From: Pristionchus mayeri
Taxonomy: Eukaryota; Nematoda; Chromadorea; Rhabditida; Neodiplogasteridae
Assembly (NCBI GenBank): GCA_036245805.1
Contig: BTRK01000005.1
Coordinates: 10,354,001 to 10,418,000, forward strand
Length of the DNA: 64,000 bases
Direction: 5' to 3'
Both the position numbers and the translations under genes were made by a program. Shown in pieces: positions 24,490 through 34,300 of the stretch (position 1 is the first letter of the stretch; every line of letters begins with the position of its first letter). Under the pieces are notes generated by a model that was not told the origin of the DNA, did not search any database, and worked only from the letters and a program-made list of their open reading frames with translations.

Positions 24490-24821
24490 ATGTTTACACT
24501 CGTCCCAATTGCCATCGGAGCAGTAATCGGCGCACTTAGTGTCAAACTGGCAGTGGTATGCATCGATATGAGTGTTTGTTCGCGTAAGTATAATAGATAT
24601 TTTTTTAATTATTCTAATTTCCATTCACGGAGATCGCTGACATTTAGTCTATATCCGATATTGAAAGTTTGTATGGCAGCTATGTCGATTGGAATGTTTG
24701 ACCCATCGAGTAATTTCAGATGTCCTTCTGTTGGTGCGACCCGGAACCGGAGACGGAAAGATTTGAGGTTCACGATGATGGTACACATGAAAGCGTTACT
24801 CTGCATAAAGCCGAAGAATGA
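24490..24821 (+). CDS. Small two-exon transmembrane peptide gene, member 4
   Basis: Exon 1 starts at 24490 with a hydrophobic segment (LVPIAIGAVIGALSVKLAVV). Exon 2 is 24720-24821 (TTTCAG acceptor) and encodes an acidic tail beginning MSFCWCDPEPETE and ending HKAEE. The family-typical donor (GTAAGT at 24584) would give phase 1 and break the frame. A weaker donor (GTATGC at 24559) keeps phase 0 and gives an open protein of about 56 residues. Either that donor is used or a small indel has damaged exon 1. An AATAAA follows at 24868. Confidence 0.5.
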
Positions 24822-24969
24822 ATTGGATAATGAACCTTTCGAACACTTACCAAGCTTTGATTAATTCAATAAACTCTTTTAATTATTTTTATTAATTCTG
24901 TCGATCATAATTAATTTTCTAACTCATTTTTTGTTGTTGTAAAAGCTCTTTAAACTTGCTCGAATGAGA

Positions 24970-26055
24970 ACTTATATCGCCTTGCTATATCACGCCTCTC
25001 ATGAGAGAATCGAGCTGAGCATGGGAATTGTGAAATAAGTTCTAACCGGTTTTGGGCACCCTGAGGCATGGCTGAGTGACCCCCGAAATCTTTTTGTTCG
25101 TACTTCATTTTGGAGCTCCCTAGGTAGGGTAGGATATATCCCACTATGATAGCACTTTTCTTGGATACGGTGTAAGATAGAGCAAAATTGACCTCTAAGT
25201 GACCCCCACTCCTTTTTTGAGCTATGTCGATCTATACAAACCACTTTCTCTTAAACCCATTTTTAAGAATGGTACACTATAGGTTCCATCTCACCCGTTC
25301 ACCGTTCCACCGTTCCATAGGTACGATAGTCCGTTCCATAGGTACGATAGGTTCCATAGGTACGATAGGTTCCATAAGTACGATAGGTTCCATCCCACCC
25401 GGGTTCGATCCCCGGACGTGACACCGTCTACGCCCACCAAGGCGCCTACCCATTGGGGACGGGGAATTGACAGTCGTGACTAGATCACTCAGGTAAATAG
25501 GTCTGACGAAAGGTGGGTACTCCGGACTGAATCCGCCCAAATTTACACTGGCCTAGCAGTGTTCTCCAGCGAGCCCAGTCTCGAAGACGGGATGTGCCTT
25601 TACCTTTACCTTTACACAATAGGACAATTTTCTCAAAATTATAGGTAAAGCAGCAGCTGAAATTTTCACAGTAGATGCAGCTCAGCGAGAGCTTTCCAAT
25701 AAGTGGTTTGCGGAAAAAAATACGAGGAGGCTGGTGAGAGTTTCGCCCTTTTAACCTCGCCTGGATCGTTTGAACTATATTTTTAAACAGGCGAATTAAT
25801 TTCACACCGCTCTTTTCGGAGCGATCGGCTGAAAATGATCGATTTGCTATAGATATCCTCGTTGATAATAAAGTTCAAACGATCCAGGCGAGGTTAAAAG
25901 GGCGAAACTCTCACCAGCCTCCTCGTATTTTTTTCCGCAAACCATTTATTGGAAAGCTCTCGCTGAGCTGCATCTACTGTGAAAATTTCAGCTGCTGCTT
26001 TACCTACAATTTTGAGAAAATTGGCCTATAGTGTACCACTCTTAAAAATGGGTTT
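24970..26055. mobile_element. Foldback element family P1, copy interrupted by a SINE-like insertion
   Basis: The left arm (24970-25283 and 25613-25790) pairs with the right arm (25860-26055), including ACGAGGAGGCTGGTGAGAGT and its complement. The family is also seen at 38930-39953 (complete) and 49645-50427 (left-truncated). The left end resembles TATATCACGCCTCTCATGAG. The right arm stops early, so the copy is truncated. Confidence 0.75.
25284..25612 (+). mobile_element. SINE-like retroposon with B-box, inserted in the foldback arm
   Basis: It carries ~18-bp direct repeats (GTTCCATAGGTACGATAG, about four copies), a tRNA-type B-box (GGGTTCGATCCCC) near 25400 and a 3' tail of (TTTACC)n. It is flanked by TACACTATAGG and TACACAATAGG, an 11-bp target duplication with one difference. 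The opposite arm of the palindrome (around 26025) shows the uninterrupted site. Confidence 0.75.
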
Positions 26056-26500
26056 TAGAGAAATTAATTTGTATTGTCGAAATCAAGACTTACGCCATCC
26101 ACCTCATTGAATGAAACGAATATAAGATCTGAGACGGAAATTCTGTTCGATGGATTCAGAAAATAATGTAGCGGTAAGCATGTCAGAAAAGGCGACCGTA
26201 GCCGATTCAAAATTAGTTTTGAAGCTACAGCAGTTCAAATTTTGTTCCGCTAACACTCCTTTGTAAATGTTTTCCCTATGGCTAAGCTTTCTTAAGAACA
26301 GGGCCGTAAATTGAGGCTTTTAAGCTTAAAACAACTCGTGAAAATGTTAGGTAGTTGAGACGAGCATTCCCTCTGGCGATGCTTCTCCCTACACCTCCAT
26401 AACTTTATTTATGATGGATTCATTCAGTTGACTCCTCCACGAGTTACGGTGTTTAGAATTGTGAACACCTCTTCGCGTTATTGTTCCATTCAAGAGCGTC

Positions 26501-26966
26501 ATGGCGCTCATTATAATGAGTTGTATATTTGTCATTTGCGCAATTATTGTATACGGTGATTATCGTACCGCGTATAATATCGAAATCCTCTGCGATAATT
26601 TCAGTTCTAGTGCAATGCTTACCCTTGCTGGACTTGCCATCGGTTTGAAAATCGCCTCCTTTTGTTGCAAACTGGCTATCGCGTGCATCGAAATAGCAGT
26701 TGTTGTTTGCGTAAGTATATATCAAATTTAAATTAATAATATTTATTTGAAAGAAAAATTTAAATATTTCGTGAATGATAGGTAACGTGGACTGAATTTG
26801 TATGCCAACCTCGTAGCGTATAGTGGATAAATATTTGCAGCTGTCCTACAACTGCTGCCGCGGCGACCCGAAACCGGAGACGGAAAGTGTTGAGGTGAAC
26901 GATGGTGGGACCCACGCCGTCGTTCCTGAGAAAAAACTGAAGAATGAATTGGATAACTGTATTTGA
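26501..26966 (+). CDS. Small two-exon transmembrane peptide gene, member 5
   Basis: Exon 1 ends at 26710 (GTAAGT). It is open from an ATG at 26501 and again from 26615. The second start gives a family-like helix (LTLAGLAIGLKIASFCCKLA then IACIEIAVVVC); the first would add another hydrophobic segment (IIMSCIFVICAIIVYG). A TTTCAG at about 26598-26603 may be a trans-splice or intron acceptor favouring 26615. Exon 2 is 26841-26966 (TTGCAG acceptor). Its tail starts LSYNCCRGDPKPETE and closely matches member 4 at the DNA level. A run of seven As shifts the frame near the end, extending it past the -EE stop used by members 2 and 4. Confidence 0.55.
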
Positions 26967-27289
26967 ACTCATATCATCTAAACACATACCAAGCGTTGAA
27001 AGCGTAAATTCAATTGCTTTTAATCTGTTTATGCAATTGTGTCGACCCAAATAAGTTATCACAGTGTTGTGGTGTCTAAACAGGATTAGCATAAAGGATT
27101 TTCCACGATGTCCGATTTGTTTCCACAAAGTGTACTCCAACAGCCGAAAAGTCAAGTATCTATCATTCCCACCTCCACTTTTCCCAGGCATAACTCATCA
27201 AATCGTATAGTCGGTAGGCTTAGCGGGATTCACTGGTGAATGAAAGCAGGCCCTCGCCCACTAGCAACGGCCACCATCTTCATCGCGAC

Positions 27290-27297
27290 TATAAAAG
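27290..27297 (+). promoter_or_regulatory. TATA box
   Basis: TATAAAAG about 48 bp upstream of the ATG at 27345, a normal distance for a nematode gene with a short 5' leader. Confidence 0.55.
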
Positions 27298-27344
27298 ACC
27301 CCCCATTCTCCTTCCCATCTCATTCTACATCCATTCGGTCTCCA

Positions 27345-28204
27345 ATGAAGCCCCTCGTCTTCCTTTCTCTCCTTGCAGTGGTAAATTTCCATTAAATAGT
27401 ATCTTTCTCTAAAATACTCCACGATTACGGCATAATTATATCGATTCCAGACTGCGTACTCCCTCACGTGTTACTCACCCGTATCCATGCCCGAGAAGCG
27501 AGAGGTTATGGGCTTCCTAGAAGCCGACAGCCAGCTTCTTTGTGACAAAAACTGCACCGACACGCCCCAGGTATGTTTGTATTCGACTTTACGCCACAAT
27601 AGGGCTTCTTCGCTTGCAATGATTTTATTCATTTATTGTTAGCGTTATTACTCGCCAGTCAGATGAGCGATAGAGTACAAAGAAAGAAGAAAGTCAGTCC
27701 TTGCGAAGACATCATTTCAAAGCATTGCAACATGTTATTTAAGTGCGTGGCCATCGTGGTGGACCGCAAGAAAGACCACGTCGTCTGCGCCTTTCTTGGA
27801 AAGGAAAAACGATCGATCAACTGCCACGCGCCCGTGGACGTGTACAAGAAAGTGGACTGTGGCGGTAAATCATTGTTTTTGAGAGTATTATTAATAACTT
27901 AATACAGAACTCAAGACAGGCGGAACAATTTTTGTCCCTTCTCACATGTCTCGCGTTCCCATCGGCTCTTCTTGCGTCGAGAATGAACGTTATGTCACGA
28001 TCAAATCGAGACTGCCCGGCCAAGTCAGTGTATCTTTGCTTATTCGCGAATTCGAAGTCTTTTCAGGTTAACAGCAGAGTTGAGCCCGGATGTGAGCTGC
28101 ATTACCTTCTTCAAAACAAGACGACTGTGGTGCGCTACAACAAGGGCGATACCATCCTCAATTACGCAGAGACATTCGCCAACGCATGGTCCTATTGCAA
28201 GTAA
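27345..28204 (+). CDS. Secreted cysteine-rich protein (203 aa), family unknown
   Basis: Five exons join cleanly: 27345-27380, 27451-27570, 27663-27864, 27908-28023 and 28067-28204 (phases 0, 0, 1, 0). A signal peptide is evident (MKPLVFLSLLAV...TAYS). The mature part has about twelve cysteines, including LLCDKNC, VSPCEDIISKHC, CHAPVDVYKKVDC and a final PGCELHYLLQNKTTVVRYN block ending SYCK. All introns are 43-98 nt. A TATA box sits upstream and an AATAAA at 28312. The last exon has a decayed duplicate at 28811-28938. The cysteine pattern suggests an extracellular, disulphide-rich protein. I do not recognise a named domain. Confidence 0.8.
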
Positions 28205-28539
28205 CCACAGAACATGATTTCAATCTCTCACAATCAGTAAAGTTTGTAGTCAGACATGATAAATGTTAAGAAAAAATGTAGATTTGCTAATATTCTCGAT
28301 GACACAAAGGTAATAAATATATTATTATATTGTAAATCCGTATGACAATGTTCTCGAAACAACTACTCGTTGATACATAGAATGATCAGATCAAGTTCTT
28401 CAATTATCTCGTGTTCGCTCGAATCGTATAGTTGGAGAAGAGAGGGCTTTTGGCAGTGAGGAGCCGAAACCAGGAGCAACGGAGACAACCTAATCTCCTT
28501 CATCCCATCCATCCTAGGGAGGGCCAAGCAAGATTTCTT

Positions 28540-28605
28540 CATTTCTTCATTCTGCGTGCTATCTCGCCTATGAGCCCGGTGAGATAGCATGCAGTATGAA
28601 GAGAG
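28540..28605. repeat. Short hairpin repeat
   Basis: TTCATTCTGCGTGCTATCTC pairs with GAGATAGCATGCAGTATGAA. Flanking sequence resembles the AATGAAGAGAG hairpins at 12.6 and 13.1 kb. Confidence 0.6.
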
Positions 28606-28810
28606 TCACTTCTTCCGAAGCCATCTCAAATCCACCCCATCTTCCCCCTCTTTCCTTCCACGAATCGACCGACTTCTCCATTCATCCAAAAATGAAGTGT
28701 CATTTCCTCTTATCTCTCCTTAGCCTAAGTATTTGACCAAGCAGTATGGTATTGAAAATGTGTACAGTCAATTCGGTAATGATATATTACGGTAGGCAAT
28801 GGAAATCCGA

Positions 28811-28938
28811 ATTATCCAAGGATGTGAATTGCACCTCCTAATGGCCAACAAGACCACAGTGGTGCGTAGTACACAGACGGAGCTTATCATGATGAGCCCT
28901 TCAACACCTTCGTGAACGCCTTGGCGTATTGTTCGTAA
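28811..28938 (+). pseudogene. Decayed duplicate of the last exon of the secreted cysteine-rich gene
   Basis: QGCELHLLMANKTTVVR matches PGCELHYLLQNKTTVVR of the gene at 27345-28204. The frame is then lost, while DNA resembling the NTFVNALAYCS and stop end remains in another frame (TAA at 28936). No upstream exons were found. Confidence 0.65.
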
Positions 28939-29344
28939 ATAACACAACAACGGAAGCTTCAAACCTCGCATTATGTATCATGATTGCCATGCCAGACATA
29001 AAAAAGATATATACTTTGACGTTAAGATATATACTTTGACTTTTCGAGAAATACACGATCACGCATCGTATTTAGTCAACAGTACCTCAATATGTACGGT
29101 GTACATTTTAATTGCGATTTTATTTCTCTTGCGTTATCTTGGTTTCTTGAATCGTATAGTAGCTGGAGGAAGAAGATGGCTTACGGCCGAGAAGTGGAGC
29201 TATCACAACATCAGCGCATCACATGTTTCCCCATCCTCCTCAGCTCCTCTTTCGTTTCAACAATATCCATTCATTCCCTGTTTGTTTACCCGTATGCGAA
29301 TGATTCAAGTGTCTCTACCTACTGACTTGTAACGTAAAACCCTA

Positions 29345-29560
29345 CGGGGGGGGGGGGGGGACAAACACCCAACGGATTGCCGTTCGCTGGAGATTTGATG
29401 TGGCAACTTGAGAGTTGTTGCATTGTTATCAGTATGCAATCTACTGCATCACCCTGATTAGATCCGCTAACTAGGCGATCTTGAGCTTCACTCCCCATCC
29501 CCGGGGTTCATGATCGAAAAAATTGAGAATTTTTGCGGAGGATCAAAATTTGATAAATTT
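29345..29560 (+). mobile_element. Solo arm of the G/C-tract foldback family, copy c
   Basis: Starts with a run of about 14-15 Gs followed by ACAAAC, then GAGAGTTGTTGCATTGTTAT and the ATGCAATCTACTGCATCACC block seen in other copies. Confidence 0.65.
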
Positions 29561-29685
29561 CAAATAACGCAACAAATCAATATTCTAGTACTCCAGTATC
29601 TACTGAAACCCAGCATCATGGTTATCGAATGTTTACGGAATTTTATGTTTATTTAATTTTGATTTTGCACTAAAATGATTAAAAA

Positions 29686-30447
29686 CCTAAATGACCAAAA
29701 GCTCAAAAAATCACAGCTCGCTGGGAAGTTGAGATAAGAACTTGGGAGTTGTAGCATTGCAACCAGTATGCTCTCCTCTACATCACCATAGTTAAATCTC
29801 CCAACAAGGCGATCGTTAGTTTCATTCTATGTATAGGAGTTCATGGTCCAAAATTGAGAATTTGAGTGGAAATTTCTGATTAGATGAACATCAAATACCG
29901 TAGTTAATCAATACCCATGTCACTTGGGAGCAGTAGTTTCTTGGGCACTGAAATACAGATTGGATACTATCGTACGTGATGGAAATATAGGAACGGTAGT
30001 GCAATTTTCGCAATTTCATTCAATTTTTATTTTCTCTTTTAAATATTATTTAGCCACTTTTCATGGAAAAAACCCATCCGTTTTATGTAAACGTATATGA
30101 AAAAAAGAATGAAAAAAATCAAAAGTCACAAAAATGTAAATTCACCATAATCCAAGAAAGGTGATATTTTACGAACTTCACGGTATACGTTCCTATATTT
30201 CCATCACGTACGATATATGTAGGGTTTATCTAACCCTAATTTTCCAAGCATTTTCTCAATTTTGGACCATGAACCCCTATACATAGATATGGAGTGAAAC
30301 TCATGATCACCTAGTAAGGAGATCTAACTCTGGTGATGTAGAGGAGAGCATACTTGATATAATGCAACAACTCCCAAGTTCCTATCTCAACTTCCCAGCG
30401 AGCTGTGATTTTTTGAGCTTTTGGTCATTTAGGTGTTGTCCGCCCCC
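29686..30447. mobile_element. Foldback element, G/C-tract family, copy d (both arms present)
   Basis: The left arm starts AACCTAAATGACCAAAAGCT and the right arm ends AGCTTTTGGTCATTTAGGTG, then TTGTCCGCCCCC. The arms are about 250-300 bp. The interior has a second inverted pair (TACGTGATGGAAATATAGGA / TCCTATATTTCCATCACGTA). Confidence 0.8.
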
Positions 30448-30670
30448 AACTAACCGTGTTACTATGCGACTCAATAATGCAGTTAGCTGAGGTGAGAAGA
30501 GCTGCACCGCTGGTCCTTCTTCTCCCTTCACACCTTATTGGATTGTCTTACTACCGCCGTCCTTTGTTGATGATTCGAAATGATGGTTTACCATGCGTGC
30601 ATATTACTTATTATGCGTTATTTTATACTTGATGTGGTTACTATTTTTGTTGTATCAGATCTTTAAAGGC

Positions 30671-30931
30671 ATGGCTGTCCTTTCCGCGATTGTACTCGCT
30701 GTCGTCTACTGCACTACGTTCGGCTCCATAGTAGCTCCCTGTGTGAGTTAATTTCTGTGGTGTAGTGGGATCAGTTATTAGATAAATTTCTCTCAAGGGT
30801 CTAGTGAAATATTCATATTTCAGATGATGTGGGAGTGGTATCGCAACGAAGATTCGAAAATGAGAAGAGGACGACGAAGTGAGCGGAGATCAAATCCCCA
30901 ACACTCGGCAACTTCATCAAATAGACATTAA
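30671..30931 (+). CDS. Small two-exon transmembrane peptide gene, member 6 (59 aa)
   Basis: Exons are 30671-30742 and 30824-30931 (phase 0; GTGAGT donor, TTTCAG acceptor). Exon 1 is a hydrophobic signal/anchor (MAVLSAIVLAVVYCTTFGSI). Unlike the other members, the tail is strongly basic (SKMRRGRRSERRSN) and not acidic. It keeps the gene layout and an upstream block at 30480-30620 containing CCTTCTTCTCCCTTCACACC. The change in tail charge may mean a different partner or a diverged function. Confidence 0.55.
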
Positions 30932-31394
30932 TGCAGCTCCAAACCGATCATTTTGAGCATTGTTGTTGATAGTCTGCGACAGTACTTTTAAACATAAATG
31001 CAAATTGTGTTATCAACATGATTGTGTGCCTACTTGTTGATAAATGTTGAATTGCCTACCGGTAAAATATCGGAAAATATTGTCTCATTCTAAATCTTCC
31101 GTACATCAGTGCAACATTGCACTCTAGGCTAATACAAGTGATATCGCGATCAGTTTGAATACATCAATTGTAGGAAATACATACGCTTTGAATATATTGT
31201 CGTTCAATCTTGAACCTCATCACCCCGGCTCCCACCTTTGTTTTCGGTATTTTCGAATAATTCGCGTCATTAAATGCGAGAAATCGCGCTCTCACTCTGA
31301 ACAATTTGTTGATTGGCTTTTGGTTATGTATTGTGGTTGCTATAGGTTTCATAGATGACGTCATCAACTATTCAGGAGCATCAACTATCATATT

Positions 31395-34300
31395 ATGAGC
31401 GCTGTCTCCAAGAAGGAATCTGAGCCAGCTTTTCGAGATTTTGTGGTAGAGCGACGACTGCTCTGCGATTCCTTCCTCATGGGAGAAATAGGAGAGGAAT
31501 CGTTCACTCTGCAGTACAATCGTAACCTGGGCGTAAGTTGTACATGCGTTGGTTGGCTTCCTGGGAAATGCTAACTTCATTACGCATTTTTCTCGTTAAC
31601 TAGCGGGGAACTACGCTACGCTATGCTTTGCAATGCTTTGTACGAACTTCCCGGAACTTTCCGAGGAGCGGCAAACATTTTTGACGCCGCCGGGACTCGA
31701 ACCACTAACCTTCGGTTTTATATTCAACCGCCTTAGCCACTTGGCCATGGAAATAGGTCAATAATAGTTTCATTAATTATCATAAATCGAGGTACGAATT
31801 ATTCAACAAAGAAGCAACGCACAATTAGAATTTTAAAATAAATTGCAAAACTTCGTCATTTCGAGATTCTTCAACGGCATAATTTCAGCTAATTTGCCTC
31901 TAAATAGCAATTTAATTATGCATTCAATTAATACTAATATGTTTACTAATATTTTAACCTAATACAGCTAAAACTCATCGTTTTGTTGCGTTCAGCAAAC
32001 AGTCAAGGTAATGAGTTCGCCCCGTCGCCATTATCCAATTCTTCAAGCGCTTAATTTAAGCTAATTAGCTATTAATTATACGTGAAATAAAGAAAGTATT
32101 TTTTGTTAATATGCCTAATAATGATTCAAATTAAGAAACACTGGAAAATAAGCGTTTTGATGCAAACGAAAATAGCGTGGGAAAAAGCCCAAAACTACCG
32201 TAGTTTACGGACACACAGACACACGGACACCCGTTTTTCGCGAATATCTTCATTCTTTTTCAATTTAGGTGCCTGTTTTTTTGTCTGCTGATTAAATACA
32301 ACGCGTGCGCGCATGTTGCAAAAAGAATTAGCTTCCTAGCTGCTCGGGGAACGATTTGCTTACGGTTTATGGTATAGTAGTAACTAGTGGGCAACTACGC
32401 CTCTTTTCAAGGTAGAAGTTGCCGGAATATTTAGAAAATATTCCCCCATTGCTGGCAAAATCACGGTTCTCACGCCGCGTCCGTCATAACGCTAGAGGTT
32501 ACAAAATGGACATGATATCGATGTTTCTTTAATTAAATGACCATCGAAATCATGAATCTGACCCAGCATCTGACACAGTGCCACGTACTACTGTAGATTC
32601 GTGTTACGTTAGAAGAACGATATTAATGTTTTGCATCCATCCGCAGACGAAATCATAAATCTGACACAGCATCTGACCCACGGTCACGGAATACGGTAGC
32701 AGTTACGGTAGCTTTCGCTTACGGTACGAGTACGGTATCGATGATTTCCATCCATCCTCCGAAGAAATCATGAGTCTGACACAAGATCTGATCCAGCGCC
32801 ACTATGGGATACTGTGGACAAACTGACAGACGAACACCATATTTGTGGTCGTAAAAATTTTTCTTCTGGAAATTTCTGAAATCTTTTTCATCTGCTGACC
32901 TTGTAATTTAATTGCACAGAAACTATCAAAATCTCGCTCGAAACGACAGCCCCAGACAAAAACCCTTTCAGTTTATTGTATATTTAGCAACTAGTGGTCA
33001 ACTACGCCTCTTTTAAAGTTCCATGAATATTTAGTAAATAATCCCATTTGATTGCTGCAAAATGCCTGCAAAATAATGGTTATCACGCGTTTTTGAAACA
33101 ATCCGCAGACGAAATCATGAATCTGACCCAGCACCTGAACCATGGCTACGGATTACTGTAGCTTTCGGTTACTGTAGGAGTACGGTATTGATGTTTTCCT
33201 TCGATCTTCTGATGAAATCATGAGTCTGACACAACATCTGCTCCAACGCCACACCAAGGTTACGGTACCCGGACGGACAAACCAACCAACACCTATTTTT
33301 TGCTCGTAAAAATTTTTCTTCTGGAAATTTCTGAAATCTTTTTCGTCTGCTGACCTTGTAATTTAATTGCACAGAAACTATCAAAATCTCGCTCGAAACG
33401 AAAGCCCCAGACAAAAACCCTTTCAGTTTATTGTATATTTAGCAACTAGTGGGCAACTACGCCTCTTTTAAAGTTTCATGAATATTTAGTAAATAATCCC
33501 ATTTGATTGCTGCAAAATGCCTGCAAAATAATGGTTATCACGCGTTTTTGAAACAATCCGCAGACGAAATCATGAATCTGACCCAGCACCTGAACCATGG
33601 CTACGGATTACTGTAGCTTTCGGTTACTGTAGGAGTACGGTATTGATGTTTTCCTTCGATCTTCTGATGAAATCATGAGTCTGACACAACATCTGCTCCA
33701 ACGCCACACCAAGGTTACGGTACCCGGACGGACAAACCAACCAACACCTATTTTTTGCTCGTAAAAATTTTTCTTCTGGAAATTTCTGAAATCTTTTTCG
33801 TCTGCTGACCTTGTATTCCGGATGGGGATATACTATCAAAATCTCGTTCGAAGCTAACGCGCCAGACAAAAACCTTTTCAGATTTTTGTATATTCGCAAC
33901 TAGTGGGCAACTACGCCCCTTTTAAAGTTCCTTGAATATTTAAAAAAATAATCAAATTTGGATGCTGCAAAATGCCTGCAAACTCATGGTTCTCACGCTT
34001 TTTTGCATCCATCCGCAGACGAAATCATGAATCTGACCCAGCGTATGACCCAGCGCACTGGGTTACGGTAGGGTTTGGCTACTGTAGTAGTACGGTATCG
34101 ATGATTTTCATCCATCCTCCGATGCAAGCATGAGTGTAACACACCATCTGCTCCAACGCCACACCCAGGTTACGGTACGCGCACGGACAGACCAAGCAAC
34201 ACCATATTTGTGGTCGTAAATTTTTTTCTTCTGGAAATTTCTGAAATATTTTTCGTGTAATGACCTTATATTTTGATTGCACAGAAACTATCAAAATTCC

